A DNA stretch of 7,550 nucleotides from an uncultured Lachnospiraceae bacterium (GTDB lineage Bacteria > Bacillota_A > Clostridia > Lachnospirales > Lachnospiraceae): NCBI GenBank assembly GCA_947175285.1, contig CAMWMM010000230.1, forward strand, positions 1-7,550. The letters are read 5' to 3'. Every line of letters begins with the position of its first letter. Within the stretch, counting starts at the first letter, position 1. The notes under the pieces are model-generated. The model was not told the DNA's origin. It did no database searches and saw only the letters and a list, made by a program, of their open reading frames with translations. The position numbers were made by a program, and so were the translations under genes. Positions 1 through 6,944 of the stretch are shown here, piece by piece.

Positions 1-1578
1 TTCCAGCACTTTAATATTTCTAATTTCCATCTTGGCAACTTCCAGAGGCGAATCGTCCAGAACCACCAAATCAGCTCTCTTTCCTTTTGCTATGCTTCCT
101 TTGAAATCCTCTTCAAAATATTGATATGCAGCATTAATCGTCACAGACTTTAACGCTGCATATACATCAACTGTCTGCTCTTCTCCAATTATGTTTCCAC
201 CCCTGCTCACCCTGTTGACAGCAGCCCATACTGAATGCAGCATATCTGGTTTTGTAACAGGTGTATCCTGGTGGAAAGTAACCATGATGCCCCTGTCCAT
301 TGCATCTTTTACAGGACTGATATGATTTCCTCTCTCTATCCCAAAATTCTTTAAATGGGTATCTCCCCAATACCAGACATGCCCTACGAAGATAGATGCG
401 ATCATATTCAGTTTCGCCATTTTATCTAACTGGTCATTTCTGACAGTCTGGCAGTGTATCATTACAGGTCTGAGATTTCTTTTGCATTCCACTTCTGTTA
501 AGGCTTTTTCATACGCCTGAATGAATTGCCCGCTGGCAGCATCACCATTACAGTGTGCCAAAATCTGTTTTCCTTCCATCACTGCCCGTTTCACATACTC
601 TGATACCTCATTTTCTTTCATCCACGGATACCCACAGTACTTCCCATCTCCTCCCTGATACGGTTCGGACATCCATGCTGACCGTCCTTGTGGGGAGCCA
701 TCCAAAACAAGCTTATAGCCGCCCATCCTGAATCTGTTTCTATAACCAGCGTAGTCTGTCATATCTGCCATGACATCCATTCCGTCACCTGTCATCAATG
801 GATATGACACAACATCCAGTTTCAGACTTCCCGATGCACTAATGTCCAGTAACGCTTTTATATCTGCCCCCATAGATGCTCCATCCTGCGCTGTAGTAAT
901 TCCATTGCTTAAATAAATCTCCTGCATTTTTTGTGGAAAATGCAAAGAATCTATCTTTAACCTTGGCATAATAACTCTTTGAAGAGCATTCATTCCCGCT
1001 TCTTCCACATAACCACTGGGTTCATTACCGAATGGCAGTCTGCCAATGATTCCACCTTCCGGATTTGGCGTATCTGAGCTGATTCCCGCCAATTCAAGAG
1101 CCCTTGAATTGGCACACGCCAAATGCGCCGAAATATGTAAGACAAATATTGGTATCTCCTTACTTACCCTGTCCAATACTCTTTTATCCGGATGTGCATC
1201 TTCCTTCAGGAAGTTATGGTCATACCCAAATCCATACAACACATCTTCTCCAGTTAAATTATGCATCATCATATAATCTTTAAGGACAGCAATAATCTCA
1301 TCAAAAGACTGACATTCGGACAAATCCGCAAAACCTGCCACATAGCCATTCATCATAATATGGCTGTGTGTATCTATAAAGGACGGCATCAGGCATTTCC
1401 CATTCAAATCCTGCTTTACCGCATTTTTTCCCGCCGCTTTTTCTATTTCGCCAAACCGTCCCACCGCTTTTATTCTGCCATCTTTTACCCAGACAGCTTC
1501 CGGCGCTTCCATTAGTTCTCTTTCCGCACTGCTTTTCTCCATTGTTATAATTCTGCCATTATACAAAATTCGTTCCAT
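1..1578 (-). CDS. YtcJ-type metal-dependent amidohydrolase (amidohydrolase family 3), 3' end cut by the window edge
   Basis: The frame is open from the ATG at 1578 to the left edge, giving 526 residues; the family is usually about 530-550, so only a short C-terminal tail is missing. Near the N-terminus is the metal-binding H-S-H in DTHSHI (H71, H73). Other candidate metal or active-site residues are K289 in GGYKLVLDGSPQ, H342 in LAHCNGDAA, H375 in MIHCQT and D438 in FHQDTPV, all where YtcJ-like proteins carry them. The end (GSIAKGKRADLVVLDDSP) is the typical amidohydrolase closing segment. No signal peptide is visible, so it is probably cytoplasmic. The family hydrolyses C-N bonds in amides, N-acyl compounds or cyclic amides; the substrate here is unknown. 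The start follows GGAGAAGG (1590-1597) and AGGG (1584-1587), 22 bases after the transporter gene stop, so the two are very likely co-transcribed. It may cleave the transported compound or trim a product of the operon. Confidence 0.93.
   Translation of the reverse strand, partial: MERILYNGRIITMEKSSAERELMEAPEAVWVKDGRIKAVGRFGEIEKAAGKNAVKQDLNGKCLMPSFIDTHSHIMMNGYVAGFADLSECQSFDEIIAVLKDYMMMHNLTGEDVLYGFGYDHNFLKEDAHPDKRVLDRVSKEIPIFVLHISAHLACANSRALELAGISSDTPNPEGGIIGRLPFGNEPSGYVEEAGMNALQRVIMPRLKIDSLHFPQKMQEIYLSNGITTAQDGASMGADIKALLDISASGSLKLDVVSYPLMTGDGMDVMADMTDYAGYRNRFRMGGYKLVLDGSPQGRSAWMSEPYQGGDGKYCGYPWMKENEVSEYVKRAVMEGKQILAHCNGDAASGQFIQAYEKALTEVECKRNLRPVMIHCQTVRNDQLDKMAKLNMIASIFVGHVWYWGDTHLKNFGIERGNHISPVKDAMDRGIMVTFHQDTPVTKPDMLHSVWAAVNRVSRGGNIIGEEQTVDVYAALKSVTINAAYQYFEEDFKGSIAKGKRADLVVLDDSPLEVAKMEIRNIKVLE
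1088..1113. repeat. Perfect 11-bp inverted repeat with 4-base loop inside the amidohydrolase gene
   Basis: The arms GCCAATTCAAG (1088-1098) and CTTGAATTGGC (1103-1113) are exact reverse complements around a 4-base loop, so the mRNA could form a stable hairpin. No T-run follows, so it is not an intrinsic terminator. It codes for N-S-R-A-L-E-L-A, a stretch usually similar in YtcJ proteins, so the symmetry may be a by-product of coding. Confidence 0.5.
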
Positions 1579-1600
1579 AAATTCCCTAACCTTCTCCAAC

Positions 1601-2956
1601 CTATTTCCAGCTAAAGGTTTTCTCTCCCCATACTTTTGACAGTTTTAAGACAACCAAATAAACTATGACACACCCAAAAAGTCCCAACATTGCGGACATC
1701 ATATCTATACTTCCTGCTGCCAGGGCAAGAATAATAATATAAACCGGTGTACTTGCAAGCATGACCAAATTGCATGCACCAATTTCTATGCTTGTGGTTG
1801 TATGGAAATCCGGATCAACAATTCTGACAAGCGCAATACCACTTGGAACCGTTCCCGTACATGTCCCATACAACCCTAATGTCCGTTCAAAATCATTTAT
1901 CCCGCCAAAACGCTGCCCAAAATAGAGACAGACAATAAATGTCACCATTGTAGTTACCGTTGAAACCATAAGGATTGGTACAATCCACTCCCTTATAATG
2001 TTAAGCGACACCGACATAAATGCGCATACAACCAGATAATCAGCTGTCCATCCTGTAATCTTGCCCTGCAGATTATTCTCCTGCAAAAAATCCAGCTTCA
2101 GTTTTTTCATAAGCCACTTCACTATATACGCGGCATACATGCCGTTCATAAACATCATGCTACTCATGGACGTCCCCAAAAATCCGGGAATGTATGACAA
2201 AACCCTCGCAATTCCAACCGCCAGTATGTAACATATCCCAATCAGGGCAAAATGGAATGCCAGTGTTTCAATATTGCTGTTGCAGGTAGTATCTTTTACC
2301 ATATAGACTGTCTGCTCTTCTCTGGTAAAATATCCTCTCAACACACTTTCTTCTATTCTTCCGCAATTTTTAGCAATTCCTTTTTTTATTCCAATCTTTG
2401 CCAAAGGTATCCCTACTAAAAAAGCCGCAATAAATCCCACAACAGAAAATGCAATGGCAACCGTAGCTGCATTATTCCATCCATACTTTTCAAATATGGC
2501 ACCATATGCTGCGGACTGTCCAGGACCCTGGCAAAAAGCAAACGGAACCAGCATTCCATACATCATATCCATATCTGAACCCTTCATAATTGATATCAGC
2601 GCTGATGCAATCAGCGGAGTTAGAGCATAAAGCAGACACCAGACCAATCCTAAACCAACAATTCCCCTTACCATTACTTTGGGGGTCATATCTGTATCCT
2701 TAGGCGTACTCGTTAAGCTAATTGATATAAACGACACCGTAAAAAGTTCATCTACAATAGCAGTATACATCTTCGGATCCGTCCCTATAGTAACTCCCGT
2801 TTCAACCAAGATATTCATAAATATAAAACCAATCACACCACCTATGACGCTGGCAGGCACAAGCATATTCCGAAAAAAATTGATTTTAGCACGTAAAAGC
2901 ATGCCTACACACAGCATGATACTTGCTAAACCATAAGCTGTCATAAAGCTACTCAT
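1601..2956 (-). CDS. GltS-like sodium-coupled carboxylate/amino-acid transporter (ESS family)
   Basis: This 451-residue integral membrane protein has about ten to twelve hydrophobic stretches, for example near residues 5-22, 31-52, 98-122, 163-185, 231-252, 328-346, 392-415 and 419-438. It carries the two pseudo-repeated signatures of glutamate:sodium symporters: FCQGPGQSAAYG (141-152), followed by E156 and NNAAT, and GLYGTCTGTVPSG (361-373) in the second half. GltS proteins import glutamate with sodium and are around 400 residues long. This one is slightly longer, and the sequence around its second motif (SGIALVRIVDPDF) looks divergent, so the substrate may differ. The start ATG lies inside the 3' end of the amide-ligase gene with an 8-base overlap, and GAGGGG (2964-2969) sits 7 bases upstream, so translation is probably coupled. 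It may import an acidic precursor or export a carboxylated product; direction cannot be read from sequence. Confidence 0.88.
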   Translation of the reverse strand: MSSFMTAYGLASIMLCVGMLLRAKINFFRNMLVPASVIGGVIGFIFMNILVETGVTIGTDPKMYTAIVDELFTVSFISISLTSTPKDTDMTPKVMVRGIVGLGLVWCLLYALTPLIASALISIMKGSDMDMMYGMLVPFAFCQGPGQSAAYGAIFEKYGWNNAATVAIAFSVVGFIAAFLVGIPLAKIGIKKGIAKNCGRIEESVLRGYFTREEQTVYMVKDTTCNSNIETLAFHFALIGICYILAVGIARVLSYIPGFLGTSMSSMMFMNGMYAAYIVKWLMKKLKLDFLQENNLQGKITGWTADYLVVCAFMSVSLNIIREWIVPILMVSTVTTMVTFIVCLYFGQRFGGINDFERTLGLYGTCTGTVPSGIALVRIVDPDFHTTTSIEIGACNLVMLASTPVYIIILALAAGSIDMMSAMLGLFGCVIVYLVVLKLSKVWGEKTFSWK

Positions 2957-4637
2957 AATAATTCCCCTCTGCCATCTTCTCTAAAAAATCATAAATACTT
3001 GTGTTACCTATATTTTGTCCAGATACCACATCATAATCAACCTTGGCAATTGCAATGGCCACACATATTGCCCTCAGTGATTGATAGCTATGCGTTTTCG
3101 CGAATTTGCCAGCATGCTCATAGAATCCCCCCGAAACTAAACGGCAAATATTTTGTTTAATATATTCCGAATGAAACACTTTTCTGCACCATTCATCCGG
3201 CTGGTTCGTTCCATCCTTAACTGCTGGTTCCGCAAACGGTTTGTATTCAAAGTAAATATCTATATCGGAAAAATATTTCTGTTTTTCCAAGGATTCCATA
3301 AACGGATACTTTTTATTTATCCTTTCTGCTGCCTTGACCGATTTCTCATCAATGCTGTGTCCCCTGTCAAATTTAAAATCCAGCAGTTCCGGACAATAAC
3401 GGATATAAATGAGCGCCATAAGCAGATCGGCATCTTCGGCACTGAGACGAATTTTATGTAGGTTCATGTCCATAAGGGGTGCGATCCGCATTCTGTTAGC
3501 CAGATATTGCTCTACCATAGACTTACCAAAATGATTCCGCATTGTCCCCTGTTTATAAAAATGACGGCCAAATTCCCTTTCATTAACGCATCCGCGGATG
3601 TCATTGACCAAATCTTCTCCATGGTCTACAACATTTTTTACCCCATCCATAAAATCTATATCCAAACCAAGAGCACTCTGCATTGACAGACAATCTTCGA
3701 AAAACTTCTTTTTTGAATAAGTATGGTAACCCCTTATTGCTTCGCCTCCTCCTCCCGAAAAGGCATAAACTGTATCCCCACAGTAACTTCTCTTAAAATA
3801 CATCTCTTTATGGAATCCAAGCTTTGTGTAAAAAGACAGCTCGATTGTATCCCTCAGGGAAAATGCTATATATTCGATGGGGAATGTTTTATTCAGCTCA
3901 AATTTATATCTTTTTGCTACTGCCTGGGCAATCTCAAAATCTTCCGCATGAACTGCCAATCCATCATCTGTAGAATTTACCCTGATCTTATTTAAGTCCA
4001 CACCAGAACACAGGAAGAGTAGAAAAGTGAGCCTCGAATCCATCCCACCGGATAAATCCACTGTAACCTTATCTGTCTTCGCACATAAGTTTCGGATAAA
4101 ATTCGTCCAACTGTAATACCAGTTATCCAAAGCTTCCATGCCTTTATCAGAATCAAGCTCCACTATCTCATCTTCCATTATTTTTTTATATATAGACAAT
4201 GTTTTACTTTCCTTGTCAATAATCACTGATACATTCCTAGGAAGCATTTCAACCTCATTGATCATAGTCTCTGAACAGGATGGAGATAGTCTGTACAATA
4301 TAAAACATTTCATATAATCCATATTGACCGTTAATGGAAAAGTCTGCCTGATATGATCCAATAAATAATGAAAGGAATTCGATATAGCAAAATAGTCATC
4401 TTTTCGAAACAGATAAAGCCCATAACAGCCGATAAAATCCTGACTAATATAAATATACTTTTCCTTATCTTGTACCAGAACAAAACAGCCGTTATAAGTT
4501 TTGGTATGAGCATCCGCATCATTTAAGATCCCATCCATATCCCTTCCTGCAGTGTCAATGCAAAAACCATATAATCTGCTGTTCACATTTTCCAAATTTT
4601 TCGAATGAATAAAGAAAAATTCTTCTGTTACGCTCAT
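2949..4637 (-). CDS. Asparagine-synthetase-like ATP-dependent amide ligase without glutaminase cysteine
   Basis: The 562-residue protein has the pyrophosphatase-type ATP-binding loop DLSGGMDSR (194-202), a second conserved glycine-rich site FSGGGGEAIRGYH (293-305) matching the AsnB lSGxGxDExxxGY region, and APLMDMNLHKI (386-396) like the AsnB RxPFLD segment. These define the synthetase half of the AsnB fold, which adenylates a carboxylate and lets an amine attack it. The first 150 residues keep a remnant of the glutamine-hydrolase fold (NGCFVLVQ, QDFIGCYGLYLF, FAISNSF), but the protein begins M-S-V, so the catalytic Cys2 of true glutamine-dependent enzymes is absent. This is the pattern of beta-lactam synthetase, carbapenam synthetase and lasso-peptide cyclases, which use an amine of the substrate instead of ammonia from glutamine. 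The start has AGAGGA (4643-4648) 5 bases upstream. The reaction here is inferred only as amide or lactam bond formation. A lasso cyclase is unlikely, since no precursor or leader-peptidase gene is seen. Confidence 0.88.
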   Translation of the reverse strand: MSVTEEFFFIHSKNLENVNSRLYGFCIDTAGRDMDGILNDADAHTKTYNGCFVLVQDKEKYIYISQDFIGCYGLYLFRKDDYFAISNSFHYLLDHIRQTFPLTVNMDYMKCFILYRLSPSCSETMINEVEMLPRNVSVIIDKESKTLSIYKKIMEDEIVELDSDKGMEALDNWYYSWTNFIRNLCAKTDKVTVDLSGGMDSRLTFLLFLCSGVDLNKIRVNSTDDGLAVHAEDFEIAQAVAKRYKFELNKTFPIEYIAFSLRDTIELSFYTKLGFHKEMYFKRSYCGDTVYAFSGGGGEAIRGYHTYSKKKFFEDCLSMQSALGLDIDFMDGVKNVVDHGEDLVNDIRGCVNEREFGRHFYKQGTMRNHFGKSMVEQYLANRMRIAPLMDMNLHKIRLSAEDADLLMALIYIRYCPELLDFKFDRGHSIDEKSVKAAERINKKYPFMESLEKQKYFSDIDIYFEYKPFAEPAVKDGTNQPDEWCRKVFHSEYIKQNICRLVSGGFYEHAGKFAKTHSYQSLRAICVAIAIAKVDYDVVSGQNIGNTSIYDFLEKMAEGNYYE

Positions 4638-4667
4638 TTTTATCCTCTTCTCCCTTATCTAGATCAG

Positions 4668-4701
4668 TAATACCAATAAATAGTATTAACATATTTGTTA
4701 A
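4668..4701. repeat. Two overlapping AT-rich inverted repeats between the CitC-like and amide-ligase genes
   Basis: In the 72-base gap, TAATAC (4668-4673) pairs with GTATTA (4683-4688) around 9 bases, and TTAACA (4686-4691) pairs with TGTTAA (4696-4701) around 4 bases. The arms share 4686-4688, so the two stems exclude each other. The stems contain few G or C, so they are weak as RNA; they could be a protein-binding site or chance in AT-rich DNA. There is no strong terminator here. Confidence 0.35.
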
Positions 4702-4709
4702 GTTTATTT

Positions 4710-6524
4710 TCACAAACATTTTTTCAAATAGTTACAAGTACTATTTGGGCAAAGTTTTTCGATCATGTCCATATCCTTTTCTTTTATCGCCTTTCGTACC
4801 AAAGTTGCACTGATGATTTCTCCATTTTTGTTCAGTGAATTTCGAGGGAATTCAATAACTTCAACGCCAAACCCCGGCAAAATCCGTTTCATTGTCTCAT
4901 TATACTGCCTTGTCACCTTATCAAAAGGCTCCTCCCCCACAAAACGATATTGGATTCCTAATTCTGCGGCTACCACCGCCCCGAAAATATAAAGGTCATA
5001 ATCCATGCTTTCCACTGATTGTACACATTCTTTCTCGAAATATTGGGCAAATGTATCTTTTGATATAACATATTTACCAGAAGGAACCACATGAATATTC
5101 TCCAAATCGGATACGCCTGCTTTAACCATATTGAATCGGTCTTCAAACTTAAAATAGGATTTGTCTTCCTCCACAACGAACAAGTATAGTTTGTCCACTA
5201 TATCAAGCGCCTGCTCAATCAGATATCTGTGTCCCTTCGTAAAAGGGTTACAATTCATGACAACTGCCCCTGTCTGTACATCGCCCGATTCTTTGTGTAA
5301 TCCATACTGTTTAAAATATTTTATAAAATATTCATGCACATCCCAGTTAATATAATAATCCTGCAGTCTTTCAGGTACCCCTGTTTCTTTATATGTATCA
5401 AGCAACCCTGTCTGACGGATATCTTTGTATATTCGTTCTGCCAGTTGTTGATTGACTATATAATTGCAGTGTGACGGGATATCCACAAGATAATCTGCCA
5501 AATTCGGTACTCTTAAGAAATCCAGCGTCAAATCACCTTGAAGGACAAGTCTGTCCAAATATTTATCTGGTTTCCATTGTTCTTCACATATAATCATAAC
5601 AATATCATCCCCTGACAATTCCTGGATAAACAGATGTCCATAACATTGTTCCGGGGAATATGCCCCACGATTTAAAACACCCCATTCCATGTAACCATCC
5701 TTAATCAAATTACTTTGCAGATAAGCTTCAATTGTCTGATCATCTCTACAGTATGCCCCAACCACAATACATGGTCCGAACATAATGATTCTCCTATTCA
5801 TTCCTAAAGGATTGTCTGGTGTAACTCTGTATCCATCTTTAAAATGGAAAAATTTTCCCTTCCTGTCGGAATACGAAGCCACGCCATTCATCAATACCGG
5901 CGTATGCTCCGCCCTCTCCTTTTGAAATTCCTGAACAAATTCTTCACTATATTCCGACTGCCAGAACGCCTTCCATTCTTCGGACGAAAGCCCTTTCCAC
6001 AGATATGTACCCGTACAATTTCCATGTCTTTTCTTATTCCCATATTCCTTGACATTCATATTTTTAACAATGCTACTATTGGAATAGGTATATAAAACAA
6101 CCCTTGCCTTTGTCATATTAATAAAACGTTCAATTTCATCCCTCACATAACAGACTCCGCCATTCCTGGCATATCTTAAAGAATGTCTTTGCCCGTTTCT
6201 TAAGTATTTCTCTTTCTTTCCCCTGATAACCCCCAACAATTCCCCATTGTCTGCAATGACAGGCATCTCATTGATGGTTTTGTGTGTTCTAAAAAAATCT
6301 GCTGCTGCGCCGAAGTCAATTTTATTTAATGCTATATAATGCTGATTAATTTTGAACTCTCTTTTCTGTCCGACATAATATCGCTCTAAGTCCCCAATAG
6401 ACAAAACTCCCGCCATCTTACCCCCGCTCAACAGATAGAGCACTTCGTCCTCATAATCCATAAAATGCCGATACGCCATCTGGGGCAGATTGGGAATCTC
6501 AGCCAGCTCATAAACTGACGTCAT
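4710..6524 (-). CDS. Multidomain protein: CBS-like region, unassigned middle domain, CitC-like acyl-adenylate ligase
   Basis: The 604-residue protein has three parts. Residues 1-112 resemble a CBS-domain pair (GGKMAGVLSIGDLERYY and EMPVIADNGELLGVIRGK), usually a nucleotide sensor. Residues about 115-400 are not firmly assigned; MFGPCIVVGAYCRDDQTI near 248 faintly recalls an SGNH-hydrolase fold. Residues about 418-604 match the nucleotidyltransferase domain of [citrate lyase] ligase: AVVMNCNPFTKGHRYLIEQA with the TKGH nucleotide-binding motif (429-432), FVVEEDKS, YVISKDTFAQYF, RFVGEEPFDKVTRQYN and ISATLVRKAI. CitC uses ATP and acetate to acetylate the thiol of the citrate-lyase carrier protein. 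Here a carrier-protein gene lies immediately upstream, which suggests acyl loading of that protein. In CitC this domain normally follows a GNAT domain; here CBS and middle domains take that place, and a separate GNAT domain is encoded two genes upstream. I chose the ATG at 6524 because AAAGGA lies 5 bases upstream; an in-frame TTG at 6548 would add 8 residues but has no good site. Confidence 0.87.
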   Translation of the reverse strand: MTSVYELAEIPNLPQMAYRHFMDYEDEVLYLLSGGKMAGVLSIGDLERYYVGQKREFKINQHYIALNKIDFGAAADFFRTHKTINEMPVIADNGELLGVIRGKKEKYLRNGQRHSLRYARNGGVCYVRDEIERFINMTKARVVLYTYSNSSIVKNMNVKEYGNKKRHGNCTGTYLWKGLSSEEWKAFWQSEYSEEFVQEFQKERAEHTPVLMNGVASYSDRKGKFFHFKDGYRVTPDNPLGMNRRIIMFGPCIVVGAYCRDDQTIEAYLQSNLIKDGYMEWGVLNRGAYSPEQCYGHLFIQELSGDDIVMIICEEQWKPDKYLDRLVLQGDLTLDFLRVPNLADYLVDIPSHCNYIVNQQLAERIYKDIRQTGLLDTYKETGVPERLQDYYINWDVHEYFIKYFKQYGLHKESGDVQTGAVVMNCNPFTKGHRYLIEQALDIVDKLYLFVVEEDKSYFKFEDRFNMVKAGVSDLENIHVVPSGKYVISKDTFAQYFEKECVQSVESMDYDLYIFGAVVAAELGIQYRFVGEEPFDKVTRQYNETMKRILPGFGVEVIEFPRNSLNKNGEIISATLVRKAIKEKDMDMIEKLCPNSTCNYLKKCL

Positions 6525-6529
6525 ATGTT

Positions 6530-6535
6530 TCCTTT
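6530..6535 (-). promoter_or_regulatory. Ribosome binding site AAAGGA fixing the start of the CitC-like gene
   Basis: AAAGGA on the minus strand lies 5 bases before the ATG at 6524. It supports this start over the in-frame TTG at 6548, which has no well-spaced Shine-Dalgarno site. Confidence 0.7.
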
Positions 6536-6553
6536 CTATAAAATACAATTCAT
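6536..6553 (-). other. Possible five-codon leader ORF (MNCIL) ahead of the CitC-like gene
   Basis: An ATG at 6553 opens the reading frame M-N-C-I-L-stop and is preceded by GAGGT four bases upstream. Its stop overlaps the first base of the AAAGGA site of the next gene. It could be a tiny upstream ORF that affects re-initiation, or a chance ATG in AT-rich DNA. Nothing in the peptide suggests a function. Confidence 0.2.
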
Positions 6554-6567
6554 TTTTACCTCAATTT

Positions 6568-6595
6568 TCTATATAGTCTATCATTTCTTATTCAA
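6568..6595 (-). promoter_or_regulatory. Weak candidate sigma-A promoter in the gap before the CitC-like gene
   Basis: TTGAAT (6590-6595) and TATAGA (6568-6573) are separated by 16 bases on the minus strand, each matching four of six consensus bases. They lie in the longest gap of the window (124 bases between the carrier-protein stop and the ATG at 6524). An internal promoter here would uncouple the downstream genes from the upstream ones. In AT-rich DNA such matches are common, so this is a weak call. Confidence 0.22.
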
Positions 6596-6648
6596 ATAAT
6601 TACAGTTTCATTGATGTCAGTCACCCTCGATATTCCTTGCAAAGTTAC

Positions 6649-6885
6649 CTATTCCTCATATGCCAAAAGTTGTTCCATCAATGTAATAATTCTGTCTTTA
6701 TTCCCAAAATATTTTTCCACAACATAAGCAGCATCAATTTCTATATCAAACACATCTTCCAAATCTGATACCAGACCAATCAATTCAAATGAATTGATTA
6801 CCCCGTCTGTCAGCATGTGATCTCCAGAATAAGTCAGTAATTCCTCATCAATCTCTGCAAGTATCTTCTCAATTTTTTCTTTCAT
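6649..6885 (-). CDS. Stand-alone acyl/peptidyl carrier protein
   Basis: The 78-residue acidic protein has carrier-protein size and a four-helix pattern. The expected 4'-phosphopantetheine site is Ser32 in DGVINSFELIGLVSDLEDVF, where the common D-S-L reads N-S-F; this is typical of small stand-alone peptidyl or D-alanyl-type carriers more than of fatty-acid AcpP. The acidic second helix (DLEDVFDIEID) fits docking to partner enzymes. A phosphopantetheinyl transferase encoded elsewhere would be needed for activation. I chose the ATG at 6885 because AGGTGG (6895-6900) lies 9 bases upstream. An in-frame GTG at 6921 would add 12 basic residues (GKKTKRRWIIK) that are unlike a carrier-protein N-terminus and has only a weak ribosome site. 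Its place directly before a CitC-like ligase, an enzyme type that acylates carrier-protein thiols, suggests the two work together. Confidence 0.88.
   Translation of the reverse strand: MKEKIEKILAEIDEELLTYSGDHMLTDGVINSFELIGLVSDLEDVFDIEIDAAYVVEKYFGNKDRIITLMEQLLAYEE
6778..6799. repeat. 10-bp inverted repeat with 2-base centre over the carrier-protein serine codon
   Basis: AATCAATTCA (6778-6787) and TGAATTGATT (6790-6799) are exact reverse complements separated by AA. The palindrome encodes the I-N-S-F-E-L-I stretch that includes the presumed phosphopantetheine serine. It shares CAATTCA and TGAATTG with the repeat at 1088-1113. Coding constraint may explain it. Confidence 0.45.
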
Positions 6886-6894
6886 TTTTATAAT

Positions 6895-6900
6895 CCACCT
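6895..6900 (-). promoter_or_regulatory. Ribosome binding site AGGTGG fixing the carrier-protein start
   Basis: AGGTGG on the minus strand differs from AGGAGG by one base and lies 9 bases before the ATG at 6885. It favours this start over the GTG at 6921. Confidence 0.6.
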
Positions 6901-6944
6901 TCGCTTTGTCTTTTTTCCCACTTTCTATCCGTTGCCTATATGTA

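Noticed and set aside
167..370. Cysteine-rich 67-residue minus-strand frame resembling a zinc-binding mini-protein
   Set aside because: It lies within the conserved C-terminal third of the amidohydrolase in another frame; the C-x-x-C pattern is a by-product.
1046..1515. Two plus-strand open frames opposite the amidohydrolase gene
   Set aside because: They lie antisense to a frame with clear catalytic motifs and their translations show no recognisable domain.
2679..3461. Plus-strand open frames opposite the transporter and amide-ligase genes
   Set aside because: Their translations are composition shadows of the genes on the other strand, with no family match or supporting context.
4331..4522. 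Second minus-strand frame inside the amide-ligase gene
   Set aside because: It overlaps fully with conserved coding sequence in another frame and encodes no recognisable protein.
2949..4637. Lasso-peptide cyclase for the AsnB-like protein
   Set aside because: No leader-binding protein, leader peptidase or precursor peptide gene is visible nearby, and the neighbouring carrier protein does not fit lasso biosynthesis.
4638..4709. Rho-independent terminator between the CitC-like and amide-ligase genes
   Set aside because: The inverted repeats here are AT-rich and short, without a GC stem followed by a T-run.
4970..5176. Second minus-strand frame inside the CitC-like gene
   Set aside because: The main frame carries the CitC motifs across this region, so this frame is a shadow.
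4710..6524. Genuine citrate lyase ligase (citC) of a citrate fermentation operon
   Set aside because: The protein is far longer than CitC, lacks its N-terminal GNAT domain, and no citD, citE, citF, citX or citG is in the window.
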